This document shows, piece after piece, positions 45,243-56,441 of a DNA stretch of 64,000 nt. The position numbers and the translations under genes are program-made. The stretch lies in the NCBI GenBank assembly GCA_030068075.1, contig CM057823.1, positions 12,062,485 to 12,126,484 on the forward strand, given 5' to 3'. Within the stretch, counting starts at the first letter, position 1, and the number at the start of each line of letters is the position of its first letter. Origin of the DNA: Paguma larvata (Eukaryota > Chordata > Mammalia > Carnivora > Viverridae). The notes under the pieces were generated by a model. The model did not search any database. It had not been told where the DNA came from and saw only the letters and a program-made list of their open reading frames with translations.

Positions 45243-46010
45243 TGTTGTGCCCGAATTCTCGAATCCCCCCACAAGAGACCACCAGAGTCGAAAGTCAAAG
45301 CCAAGTGGCAAGGGTCGTTTTATTTCAGGATCGATCCAGGTCCTTTCGCGTATCGCTGCCAATATGCAGAAAGGCCTCGAACATGGTTGGTACAGTGTTT
45401 TTATAGACAGAGACAAATAGTATAGGAAGGTTTCAGGTTATAGGGTGACTGATTGGTCGATATTTGAAATACGAACATATGCAGCCCTCTGATTGGGGGT
45501 TCTTTGTTTGCTCTTTGGCGGGAAGTCTCTGTCCGTTATGTGAAAAAGTTAGTTATTTATCCTAATACATATCAGAAAAGGCAGAAGGGGAAGAATGTGA
45601 GGGAAGCAAGGTTCTCAAGCTAGTAAATGTTCGCTCAAGCTAATGAATGTCCGAAAGGTGAAGGTCTTCCGAATGTGAGCAAAGCCAGTTACACAAACTA
45701 ATGCATGTCATAAAGGGGGAAGGGGAAGAATGTGAGGGAAGCAAGGTTACAGAAGTGAGAAATGCCAGATACTTAAACTAATACATGTCAGACTAGACTC
45801 AGAAAAAGTTTTACAATGTTTACAGCAAACAATAAGCAAAACAGAATTCTCAGCAATTGTATCTCTTATTAGCGGTCCACAATCAGCAGAAGGCCAGGGC
45901 AGCTATCTTTAACCCGGTATCTGTCCATTGATTTACAGAAAAAGAGAACTTAGCTTCAAACTAAGGCAGAGCTGCCATTTGGACATAAAATTTTAAAATC
46001 GCTCCCTTCA
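45243..46010 (-). mobile_element. Solo LTR of a class I endogenous retrovirus
   Basis: 768 bp, read on the minus strand: TG start (TGAAGGGAGCG), CCAAT boxes at 45492-45496 and 45452-45456, TATA (TCTATAAAAAC) at about 45395-45408, AATAAA at 45319-45324 and CA end (GGGCACAACA). A 4-bp TSD, GTAA, flanks it (45239-45242, 46011-46014), as expected for gamma-type class I elements. Two direct copies of a unit with GGGGAAGAATGTGAGGG lie 135 bp apart in the U3. No internal genes remain, so it is a solo LTR left by LTR-LTR recombination. Confidence 0.88.
45587..45748 (-). repeat. U3 direct repeats, 135-bp period
   Basis: A 27-base segment starting GGGGAAGAATGTGAGGGAAG is identical at 45587-45613 and 45722-45748. 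The flanking CTAATACATATCAG and CTAATGCATGTCAT are also similar. Such repeats in class I U3 regions often act as enhancers; that is inference. Confidence 0.85.
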
Positions 46011-46014
46011 GTAA

Positions 46015-47253
46015 TTAACATAATAGAAGAATTAACTTGTTAGTTGTCCCATCCTAGAGCAGTTTGTAGACTTTCAAAACAGATATGTCATTAGATTAGT
46101 AAATTTTGAGTTCGAAGGACAAAATATTGGATGAATCTTGTCCCAGTATTGGGACACAGCAACAGAATCCCGCACACCCCACAAGCAGCCTGAGACCCCC
46201 AAGGATTCAGAGTTTTCCAAAGAGGCAGGAGGCTCACTCAGGCGGGTGGCCCCAGACCTGGTCCATCTTCATCCCCACCACCGGTCTGCCAGGGAAGGGA
46301 CAGCCGTGACCCTGCAGAAAGCAGGGAGCTGAGCTCATTGTCTCACCGCCCACATGTCCCAAGAAGCTACCATTTGCGGATGCTTTTCCTTTTTGCTTTC
46401 AGCAGGTCAACGATTTCTTTCGAAACTGTGCTTTTCTCTCTTAGGTTCCTGCACATCGTTGGGTCTGACCATTGCCTTTGGTCCCATCACCATCCTCTGC
46501 TTTTCAGCCCAGAGTCGGTGTTTCATACAGCTAGATTCTACCCATACCATAAATGAATGGCGCTAATTCTAGAGGGCTCCTCAGACTGATCCCGGCTTCC
46601 GTAGACTTTCAAACACCATTACCTTCATGAGAAGACACATTACTCACCTTCAGTAAATGATCAGGTGTCACTGCATTTCAAAATGTGAGTCCTGAACACA
46701 CACAGCACCCTGTCGGTTCAGGACACCAAAGGGGCTGTAAGGAAGAAAACCTGTCAAGGGGCTGCTGGTGAGCCTGACTCCATAAAACAGCAGGGCTAAT
46801 GACCCATTTATCCACCACCTAAGATTAGGAATGAAACCTTCATTGTCTATAAGAATAGCAAGTAGAAACTGGATCACGTTTGAAGAAAAGTTGTACACCA
46901 TCTCTGGTGAAAAATAACTCAGTTCTCCATCACATCCACAGTTTCTGAGGGAGAAAACCCAATGGCTTTTTTTTTTTATCCTACAGGCTACAGGTGCACC
47001 CTGTTCACCATGTACACACACATGTGCCCGCACACTCAGTCACATATACGCAGCTGCAAAATATTTAAGTCCCCCCAACAATTTCATCTAGATAGTTACA
47101 CAAAGCCGATCAACATTTTGGCTCCTGATGAATACACCCAATCTGTTTTCAAACGTTATTTATTCTATTTCTTTTTATAATACTGACTACACGGAGTGCT
47201 TTTTTTTAACCTCACCAAATACTCAAGTCATAGTTTTCTCTTCTTCATCAATA
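46015..47253. other. Unique interval, no gene seen
   Basis: Moderate GC with several short frames (for example 121 codons antisense at 46668-47033), none with a recognisable domain. Confidence 0.4.
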
Positions 47254-47431
47254 AATCAGACTGTAGGGGCGCTTGGGTGGCTCAGTCTGTTAAGCGTCTG
47301 ACTTCGGCTCAGGTCATGATCTCATGGTTCACGAGTTTGAGCCCTGCGTTGGGCCCTTTGCTGACAGCTCAGAGCCTGGAGCCTGCTTCGGATTCTGTGT
47401 CTCCCTCTTTCTCTGCCCCTCCCCCACTCAC

Positions 47432-47469
<38 letters not shown>

Positions 47470-47511
47470 AAAAATAAATACACGTCAAAAAAAAATTTTT
47501 AATCAGACTAT
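47254..47511 (+). mobile_element. SINEC, young, with TSD
   Basis: Element at 47265-47500. The flanks AATCAGACTGT and AATCAGACTAT form a near-perfect TSD. GGGGCGCTTGGGTGGCTCAG, CCTGGAGCCTGCTTCGG, a (CT)n run at about 47439-47466 and an AAAAATAAATACACG tail. Confidence 0.95.
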
Positions 47512-48345
47512 CTTTTTTTATGTAATCAATGTCTCTTCAACTCATTGTCTTAGATGACTTCTTATAACCAAAACTTCTCAAGAGAAGAGATTTCCATTCG
47601 CTTTAGACTCCTTTCAGAGTTTTTCTAGGAGTCTAATGGGAATTCCAAGACAAATATAAAGTCTCCCTCCATGGGGAGATGAAGTCATATCTATAGGACA
47701 CCTGCTAGAAGGGAGTCTTCATGTGGAAGCTTGCCCTGTGAGGCAGGAAAAGGAAAAATGTGGAACATACTCTGATAGCTCCTGAGAGCAACAAACGTGC
47801 ATATCAAGTCACACAACCATGTGGAGAGAGCCAAAACACACAGAGCAATCTTCTACTAACCCTTACCAAACAGCAGACACACAAACACCAGCCACAAACT
47901 CAACACTTTCCTTATTCCCCATTGAGTTGCAAAGAAGTGACTGTCATGAGATGGGAAAGGCAACCGTGATCTCTGTTCTGCCAGGTGCCTTCTTGTACCT
48001 CGGTTCTTTTCATGTGTTCCCTGACTGACACACAGATATTGGCGGGACTCTGCGAGGCACTCGCCCTCACCCAAGGCAGAGCAGGGTGAATACACCCAGT
48101 GCTTTGCTTCAGCTGCCTCCTGGTAAGCCAACCCGACACGGTAACTTGGATCTTTAAGACTGCTTATAAAAAAAAAAACAAAACACCATATTCAAACTAT
48201 TATTGGAAAAGTAATTTCATTTACAACTGGTTATCTAACAAGTTAGTTATCATAAAACTTGCCTTTTAGACATCAAAGGATTGGGCATAAAACATTGAAG
48301 TTAATATTTGAATAATTGATCCCCTTAGAATCAACAAATAGTTGG
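47512..48345. other. Unique interval, no gene seen
   Basis: Two overlapping antisense frames (91 and 75 codons) around 47860-48139 share no recognisable domain. No repeat placed. Confidence 0.4.
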
Positions 48346-48349
48346 ACCA

Positions 48350-48428
48350 CTTTTCTTTCTTTCCTTTTTTCTTTCTTTTTCTTTCTTTCTTCCTTTCTTT
48401 CTTCTCTTTCTTTCTTTCTTTCTTTTTT
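48350..48428. repeat. (CTTT)n pyrimidine tract
   Basis: Irregular TTTCTTTC and CTTCC repeats, probably length-variable. Confidence 0.9.
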
Positions 48429-48539
48429 TGCCTAAAATACTTTTAACAAGTATCAAAACTGAAGTAACTCTTTGTGTGTTAGATATATCTGAATGTGTGT
48501 AAATCAAATTTCAAATAATTAAGCCATTTTAGGCGGTCT

Positions 48540-49133
48540 TATAATAGGCAAAGATAGAATAAAATAGGCAGAGAGGGAAAGGTTAGGACCTGAGGTCCCT
48601 GGGTGGGGAAAAACACATATTTTGGAACAATGCTGGGGGGATGTGACTGCGGCAAACCCCCTCAGGCATAAGGTCTCTTAGGAATGTAACAGACACCACC
48701 TACTTGCCCTCACATTCCCCTCAGGAATTTGAAAATCAAAATGCCTAACAAAAAGAGTAAACCATAAAACTTATGTTATATGTGGGACAGTATGACCAGT
48801 CTGACTCTTCACACAGTGGAGTAGAGCCAATCAGGAATGGACAACCCAGTGCCTAGAACTATCCAGCCAATAAGGGTAGAACCTGAGAGAGAATGAGGGC
48901 GAACAGAAGTGGGTGCTGACCAGAACCATATAAAAAAAGGACCCTTGCCTATAGTCCACAGACATTCACTTTTGAATATCCCCTCTCTGTAAAGAGAGTT
49001 TTCCTTCTATCCTTCCTTTCTGATCTTGAACTCTAATAAACTTTTGCCTGCTGCTCATTCTGTGTCCACCTCTTCATTCTTCGAAGCAGCGAGACAGACA
49101 ATCCTGGGTATTGAGATAAAAGCTCCTGCAACA
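48540..49133 (+). mobile_element. Class I retroviral LTR, probably solo
   Basis: CCAAT at 48827-48831 and 48867-48871, TATAAAA at 48929-48935, AATAAA at 49035-49040 and a CA end (CTCCTGCAACA). The order and spacing are those of a gammaretrovirus-like LTR. The left boundary is uncertain: GTCT at 48536-48539 and at 49134-49137 could be a 4-bp TSD, but the first bases would then be TA instead of TG. No internal genes follow. Confidence 0.75.
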
Positions 49134-49137
49134 GTCT

Positions 49138-51079
49138 CACAAGAGAAACTTTTTTTTAAGAGACCTATAATTTAGGATCTAATCATACCCCGAATTTACA
49201 TCTTTGGTAAATTTCCATGGTTATTTAAGATATTTTATTAAACTCAAGTCTGCTTTTATTACCTAAAAACATAGGGACTAATCATGAACCAGAGCTTCTG
49301 ACCATAAAGGAAAATCTACTTTCATCACATCTGCCGGTGCTGGCAGTCATTTCAGAGAAGACATTGAGGAACTTTGGGTATAAGAAAACATAGCGAACTC
49401 TACTTCTTGTGAGTAAAGATCCAACAGGAGCTTCCTCTGGAAAGCTCTAGCATAGCAACACTCCACGAGCGGAAATCCCAGCCCTTCTGAGCCACAGGGA
49501 AGCCATGGAAGGCCTGAAGGGTAGATCACCATCTTCTGGCTACAAGAGGCTAAAAAAAGAAAAGCTCTGGATTCCCCACTCATTTCTTTCTGCAGCCTCA
49601 TGAAAAGCTCCTTAGGAAGGCTGTCCAAGTTAAGCCTTATTAATTATAAATGTCCTGAAAGCTATTTTAGATCACCTTCTAAGGGACAAAGCTATTGTTT
49701 TCACTGTTCTGCTGCTCCGTAACAACAACCAGGGTAGCTGAAGGTGACCTCAAACAGAGTATTGTTACAGATCACAAGTTCCGCTTCCGTAAGGCATAGA
49801 GCATGTTAAACCTTGGAGCAGATGGCCTTTCAGCATCACATCTGGTGAAGGCTTTTCTAGTAAATCAAGTCGGAGACCAAAGTGTACATCCATGGAAAGA
49901 GAAGTCCCAAAGCCCTTGGGAAGCAAACCTTCTGGTGACTTGAGTGGGCAACTGAAATGGATGTTTGTTCTGCAGACAGATTGTCTTCTCATTCCATTCC
50001 TCCACGGCCATTACCGTGGGAGCCTTTAGAGGGCGGATTGATATAAACAGGCTATCGAACAATCGGTGAGTTTGAAAGATGTGAGGCTCGGCTACTTACC
50101 AAGCTCTGAGAGAACTGTATGCTATGCTGGGAAGGAAGAGCCCTAGCTAACAGGAGAGATTCACACAGGATCCCCCCCTCCAAAATCAAGCAGTAAGCAG
50201 GCAGAGGGCTACTTCTTACCAGGAAATGGGAACTAGTTTGAAAGGAATAACTCAGGAATAAAGATAAATTTCCTACTGATCCTGGAGGGGTTCCCTTGGG
50301 TTCCACTGAAGAAAGCCTGAGTAGTTTAAGAGTAGCCTGGAAAGGGAGCGTGAGTCACTCTTCTCTCTTACAGATTAAGTGCAAACCTCCTGAAAGTTAA
50401 GCCGAGGCAGGCACCATTTAACATGACAAAAGGCAGAAAAGCCTGAGCTAATTACAGCCCTGGAGGGAGGCAGGTGGCCAGCACTTCCTCAACACCCAGC
50501 TGTCACAGAGAGAATGAGTCACACTGAACCCGGCTGGGGGGCAGCTCAGTGCCCCCTGAGACTTCATTTATTCAGGAACCACCATCTGAGCCAGCCCAAG
50601 ATGAAAACTGTGAGCAGGTTGACTGTGCCTCTGGTAACCTACCAAAGTATACTTTTCCAACCCCTTTTGTCCCCTCGGCAGAGGTAGAACGTTATCTCCC
50701 CTCCCCTGAGATGCATGATTTTTCTGGTTTGTCTTATTGCTAGAACATTTCTAAAGAGAATTAGAATTATCACCACCTCTCTCCAAGTCATGGGAACAAC
50801 CCCAAACTCAAATCTGCATCTTCAGGTTGGAACTCACTCCTAAATTCCCAAAGTCCTCCCCCCCAACCCCCCGTGTTCCAAAGCGTGTCTCTACATCACT
50901 ACCCGAGTGTCTCAGAAGTACCTCTAAACTCAGTTTACACAGAACAGAGTATCTCTTAACCCAGTCCTTCGACACCTGCAGCAACCCCTCTCTTGGTAAA
51001 AACCAACCATGCAACCATTCTCCCAAGGGAGAGGCGGGGCACCATTCCAGTTCACTCCCCTCAATCAGTCTCGAAGGCC
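49138..51079. other. Unique interval, no gene seen
   Basis: About 1.9 kb with little repeat content. Short frames (93 codons at 49347-49628, 84 at 50052-50306) show no domain. GC rises around 50420-50640. It might hold conserved non-coding sequence, which needs a comparison I cannot make. Confidence 0.4.
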
Positions 51080-51560
51080 TAACAATCAAAGCATTTTAAT
51101 ATCTTTAAAATTTGTGTCTTCTCTCTATCCCCATCACCTGATTACTGATATTAAAAAAGAAGAAAAAAAAAAACCCACGGACCCAAATGGCACCACTTAG
51201 TTTAAAGTCTCAGGTCAGTAAACCAAGACTTAATACCTAACCTAACTGCTTAGATCCCCTAGTAATGTCACCTTTAACTGGTCTGCATGTGGATTTCCCA
51301 GTCAGCACTAGGAAATGTACTAAAGACCCTTCCGGTCCCCTCAGGAGGGCAACCTTGCCTAAAACAATGGATTCTTTGCTCCTAATTTCCCTTTTGTCTA
51401 CTTCTTCTCGACCTTTAAAAATCTTTCCTTTTCTGTAGCCCTTTGGAGCTCTCTTCCACTTGTCAGATGGAATGTTGCCCAATTCATGAATCGATTAATA
51501 AATCCAATTAGATCTTTAAAATTTGTTCCGTTGAATTTTTGTTACTGAACGCTAAGAAAC
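51080..51560 (+). mobile_element. Possible LTR fragment
   Basis: CTTTGGAGCTCTCTTCCAC, GATGGAATGTTGCCCAATTC and GATTAATAAATCC recall the R/U5 part of a class I LTR with an AATAAA signal at about 51496. Boundaries and family are uncertain. Confidence 0.35.
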
Positions 51561-51717
51561 TCCTGGGTTATAATATTGAAGTAACTCCTTTTAATTGTGA
51601 TTTTTTTAACATTTGGAAGAATAAAAGATTATTTTTACATTGGAAGTTAATTATTTCTATATTAAGTGGAATAAATGAGGCTTTATCTGGAACTCTAGGA
51701 AATGGGACCCCTTTCTA

Positions 51718-51756
51718 AAGCTTGATTGGACCGATTTATTGACATGGGTATACTTT
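51718..51756 (+). repeat. Copy 1 of a 38-bp duplicated ERVL segment
   Basis: Starting AAGCTTGATTGGACC, it matches 53580-53617 with one difference. The similarity stops abruptly after TATACTT. It lies outside the ERVL LTR, while the second copy lies in the gag region. Confidence 0.85.
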
Positions 51757-51889
51757 CTAATAGGATTTTCTTCAAGAGACATTCATCAACTGAAATAGAA
51801 AATTCTTTGTAAAGTTTATATACATTCACTAAACCAGATAATACAGAACAGCACATACATATCACAGATCTGAGAGAAACTTGGCTGAT

Positions 51890-52436
51890 TCCTGCCAGGC
51901 AGGCCAGTATTTTAGACTATGTAAGAGTTAGTCCCTATGCTGAATGCCTGCTATTTGCCTTCCTACATGTACTTCTCCCAGCATTGTTTACCAGAAGGAG
52001 GTTTACTGGAAGAGGCTACATCAGCGGGTCCTTTGCTTCCTGGCTTCCAGTTGCATTTGGCCAATGGAAGGCACCGGGAAGAGATCTGAGAAGAGAAGGA
52101 AAGAAGTTGAGGGATTTATTCTCCCCCTCCTCCCTCATTTCCCTCCCTTCCAGTTTACTTTGACTTGCCTGCCTCTCCTTCCCAAAGGTCACACCTCCAT
52201 CCAGAAGCTTTCTCCACAGAGCTTCTTTCTCCAGTCCCAGTAACCACTTCTGCCTCTTGCCTCTTCAGACCAGAGTGATCATGGCTCCCCACAATTACCA
52301 GCCCACAATACTACATTATCCTCTGTGGTTTCCTTAAGCCCCACCTACACCTTTATAAACAGTCCCTTATCAAATCCTCCTCAAAATAACTACTTTCAGC
52401 ATACCATTTGTTTTCTGACAGGACCCTGACTGATGT
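51890..52436 (+). mobile_element. ERVL-type 5' LTR
   Basis: Near the right end are CTTTATAAACAGTCCC (TATA), ATCCTCTGTGGTTTCC and GACAGGACCCTGACTGATG, followed by the primer-binding site. The left boundary is uncertain. It is in the same direction as the gag and protease remnants that follow, so this is the 5' LTR of an ERVL provirus. Confidence 0.65.
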
Positions 52437-52442
52437 AGTAAT

Positions 52443-52459
52443 TGGTGCCTAGAGTGGAC
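52443..52459 (+). other. ERVL primer-binding site
   Basis: TGGTGCCTAGAGTGGAC directly after the LTR. ERVL elements usually have a leucine-tRNA-type site of this kind, with a TGGTGCC start. Confidence 0.6.
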
Positions 52460-53178
52460 CTAGGAAAAAGACTTTAGAATGGAATTCTGTGATCTGAAGA
52501 GTTCACACATAACTTTTCTTTTAAGACAAAATGGGATTCAGGTAACCCATCGCATGGCTGGCAACACAATTACTCAAATTATCACAAGGCATGGGAGGTA
52601 CTACAGTAGAAGGCAAGTTACTGAGAAAAAACTATGTCTAGGACATATCACTGCTATGAAAATAATAGTGCTTATCAAATTTGAGGGGGTGTGATTATAA
52701 AGACTGGAGGACCAGCTGGCTTCTGATGGCCCTAGAGAATACCTACATAGAAAACAAGAAATTGGAGTTTGTGACTGTCCAACTCAAAACACCAGTGGAA
52801 AATTGGAAGATTCTATGGCAGAATGTGAGGAGCCCCTTATCTTACAGTCACACAGAAGATGTGACTGAGGACCAAGAGCAGGCCTAATTTTAGAAGATGT
52901 AAGTTACAAAACTTATTAAATGTTCAGCTCTACCATGTCTCTTCACCAACACAGGGGTATCAGCTGGTGGCAAAGAAGTGAGAACCTAAGATATGGGAGG
53001 GGGTTGTTTGAGCAGTCAGAAATGAGGCTGAAAACTTTGAACCCCCAGATCTTTCTTAACCTTCTTTAAGAGTTGAACCAACCCTCCCCAACTGTCCATC
53101 TGAGGGATGCAACCTTCTGAGGGAGAAAAAGTTTTCAGTGACTATACTTGGAGTACTTGCTTTAAAAATGGATTTATT

Positions 53179-53405
53179 GGGGCACCTGAGTGACTCAGTC
53201 AGTTGAGTGTCTGACTTTGGCTCAGGTCATGACCTCATGGTTCACAGGTTTGAGCCCCACGTCCGGCTCTGTGCTGAAAATACAGAGCCTGGAGCCTGCC
53301 TCAGATTCAGAGGATCTCTCTGCCCCTCCCTTTTTCATACTCTGTCTGTCTGTCTCTGTCTCTCTCTCTCTAAAAAATAAAAATAAATTTAAAAAAATTT
53401 TTAAT
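53179..53405 (+). mobile_element. SINEC inside the ERVL remnant
   Basis: GGGGCACCTGAGTGACTCAG head, GCCTGGAGCCTGCCTCAG, (TCTG)n/(TC)n and a TAAAAAATAAAAATAAAT tail. Confidence 0.93.
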
Positions 53406-53579
53406 AGATGCTTATTTTCCCCAGGATCCAGCCCTTCAACCTTTTCTTGCCTCCAAGTTCATAATGGGAGTTCAATACTAATAGAGCCAAGCCAAAGGAG
53501 TGAAATGTCTGTCTCAGGATTCTGAAAAGCACTCATGCAAGTGATCTGAAAAGTGTGACACCAGAGAAACTGAAACATA

Positions 53580-53617
53580 AAGCTTGATTGGACTGATTTA
53601 TTGACATGGGTATACTT
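53580..53617 (+). repeat. Copy 2 of the 38-bp duplicated ERVL segment
   Basis: Starts AAGCTTGATTGGACTG and lies within gag-like sequence, so this is probably the source. Copy 1 is at 51718. Confidence 0.85.
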
Positions 53618-54920
53618 GTGCAGGAATTAGAATTAAACAAATTGGCTTCAGCACCCAAGAGTGGTGTTAACACTCTACTGGACTGGTTAATTGAAACCTA
53701 GACTCAACAGTGACAAGCAGTCAAGAAGGTTAAAATGCCCCAAATTCTCTGGCTGACTGTAGAAGAAGGAATCCAAAGTCTCAGTGAGATGGAAATGTTG
53801 GGCCAGATCTATTTTAACCCACCTACTCAGCCACCCCTAACTTAATCTTACCCTCTAGAAGGAACTGAGGACACTCCCTCCACCAAGACATTAAGAAATT
53901 AAGATGTGGATGAATGACAAGGGAAGGTATTTATTGGTGAGGAAGAGTGGTAACCAGCATCTTTGAAAAGCTCTGTGATAGCTGTCCTCCAAGGACAACA
54001 GGGGAAGATGCAGCAAGGGGACTACACCCCCTGATTTCAGTGGAAATAATGGGATCGCCGAATAGAGAGCACAGGTGGTAGCCCTCACCAGCACGGACAA
54101 GGTGGGCACAATCGCAATCAGTCACAAGGACCAAGTTGTTATCAAAAGGTTTAGACTCACAGGACTCTGTAAGATCATCTCATTGATCAAGAAATCCCCA
54201 GACATGAAGTCTACAAAGGATGCCGCTTGGCATTTACAGGTGGAAAAATTCCAGGTCTGCTAGGCAGACACCCAACTCGAATTGCTGTAGTGAGGAGTTC
54301 ATAGTCTCTTAACTAGTTCCTACACCTAAGTAAGTTCACAGACCCAGAACTCTTTGATTGAGCAAGAACTTTGGGAGAGGATGCTACAATACAGTCATAG
54401 ATATCTATTCATAAATCATCCTTCAAGGCTTTCACAGAGATGCCAACAGTCAGTTAAGCTGGACACTGGGGAAGGTGAAACATCAGATTGTCTAGAATTA
54501 CTAGATACTGGCTCCGAAGTGACCCTATTCTCCAGAGATCCAATATACCACTGTGATTCATCAGCAGAGTGGAGTCTTAACAAGGTCAGGAGATAAATGG
54601 AGTCTTGGCCCAGGTGGGTCCAAATGGGACCAGAGACCCACTCTATCCATGGTTATCCCCTAATTCCAGAATGCAGACTGGGAATAGATATATTTAGTAA
54701 CTGTTAGAATCTCCACCTTTTCCCTGGCCTTTGAAGTATGGGCTATTTGTGTGGGCAAGGCAGAATGGAAGCCTCTGGAACTGCCTCAGCCCTTTCCAAG
54801 ATAGTAAACCACACACAATACAACATCCCCGAGGTAACTGCAGCAATCAGTGCCACCATCAAATAACTGAGAAATGCATAGGTGATAATTCATGACTTTT
54901 TTGTTGTTGTTGTTGTTTAC

Positions 54921-55130
54921 TTTTTTTAAATATTTATTTTTGAGAGAGAGAAATAGAGTATAAGCAGGGGAGAGGCAGAGAGAGACACACACACACACAC
55001 AGAATCCAAAGCAGGCCCCAGGCTCTGAGCTGTCAACACGAAGCCCGACACGGGTCTTGAACCCACAAACACAAGATCACGACCTGAGCCAAAGTCGGAT
55101 GCTCAACCACTGAGTCACCCAGGCGTCCCC
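54921..55130 (-). mobile_element. SINEC, antisense
   Basis: TTTAAATATTTATTTTTGAGAGA, a (CA)n run at about 54986-55000, CCAGGCTCTGAGCTGTC and GAGTCACCCAGGCGTCCC. Confidence 0.94.
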
Positions 55131-55134
55131 CCTT

Positions 55135-55400
55135 CATTTTTTTTTTACTTTTTAAAAAACCGTGGTAAAAAACAAATAACATAAAATTGACTCATCTTTA
55201 CATGTCCAGTTCAAAGTGTTAAGTGTATTCATATTCTTGTGCAAAAGATCTCCAGGGCCTTTTCATCTTGCAAAACTGAAACTCTATACCCATTAAACAA
55301 CTCCCCATTCCTCCTTGCCCCCAGCTCCTGGCAACCACCATCTTACTTTCTGTTTTCTATGAATTTGACTACTTGACCAGGGATGGTATCCTTAACACAC
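55135..55400 (-). mobile_element. L1MB-type 3' end, antisense
   Basis: TTTTTAAAAAACCGTGGTAAAAAAC, CATAAAATTGACTCATC, TTTCATCTTGCAAAACTGAAACTC and CCTGGCAACCACCATC are familiar from antisense L1 3'UTRs of an old class. Confidence 0.75.
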
Positions 55401-55665
55401 AATTTAACACTTGTGTTTCCCCAATGCAACAGTCAGAGCACAAAGATGGCTATAGATTATCACGAACAGTAGCAAATAGTAAAGCCAATCACTACTGCAA
55501 TTCAATATCATCGCTGAAGCTAATTAACACAGCCCCTGACAATTAGTGGGTACTTAGTAATTTTTTTTTCATTCTTATTAAATATAATCAGAAGCAGTTG
55601 CCTTTCTGTAGTAGGAAGACCAATATACCTACACTGCCTTGCCTCAGGGCTATATACACAAATAC
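55401..55665. other. Unique interval, no gene seen
   Basis: AT-rich stretch without a recognised feature. Confidence 0.4.
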
Positions 55666-56102
55666 AAAAAATCAACAGAAAAATTGATTTGGAATAAAAA
55701 TAAAAAGAAATGATATGGCAAATAAAATTTAGTAAGAAAATGAACAGATCAAATCAGACCTAAATCAAAAAATAGAATCTTGTGTTAAGAAAGAAAGAGA
55801 GAAGAAATTATCTAAGAAAAAGTGTTTTAATATTCCAGAATTTAAGAGTATGAACTTCTCAATTGAAAATATCTACTAAGTGTCCAACACAGTGAATGAG
55901 AAAACACACAAAACACATCATCGTGAAATTTCAGAAGGCTACAGGTAAAGAGAAGATCTTAAAAGCTTCCAGAAAGACAAAACAGTTCAGTAATGAAAAT
56001 GATTTCAGACTTCTCAGCAACACTGGAAGCTAGAAGATCATGGAAAACTGCCCTCAAAATTTTAGGGAAAAAATATTTCTAATGTAGAAAAAAACGTATA
56101 TA

Positions 56103-56401
56103 TAGTTTGCTATGGACTGAATGTTTGTGAACCATCAAAATTCATACACTGAAGCTCTTATTCCCAATGTGACTGTATTTAGAGATAGAGCCTCGAAAGA
56201 AGTAATTAAGGTCAAATGAGGTCACAAGGGTGGGACATGATCCGATAGGAATAGTGTCCTTATAAGAAGAGACACTAGAGGGGTGCCTGGGTGGCTCAGC
56301 TGGGTTAAGCATCTCAGCTCAGGTCATGATCCTGTGATTCGTGAGTTCAAGCTCCACATCGGGCTCTGTGCTGACAGCTCAGAGCATGGAGACTGTTTCA
56401 G

Positions 56402-56441
<40 letters not shown>

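Larger units (their letters stand above)
52460..54890 (+). pseudogene. ERVL gag-protease remnant
   Basis: Gag-like wording runs from 53580 (GATTTATTGACATGGGTATAC, GAAGAAGGAATCCAAAGTCTC). The protease is recognisable in a frame at 54354-54596, where the catalytic triplet D-T-G stands at 54504-54512 in the context LLDTGSEVTLF. After it come CCAGAATGCAGACTGGGAATAG and GATAGTAAACCACACACAATAC, the transition to reverse transcriptase. It then breaks off before a SINE at 54921. Stops are frequent outside the protease piece. A SINE interrupts it at 53179-53405. Confidence 0.8.

Noticed and set aside
9545..54890. One ERVL provirus split over 40 kb
   Set aside because: Attractive because one end holds gag-protease and the other protease-RT, but both carry protease ends, and the order is wrong for a simple interruption (the pol part lies upstream).
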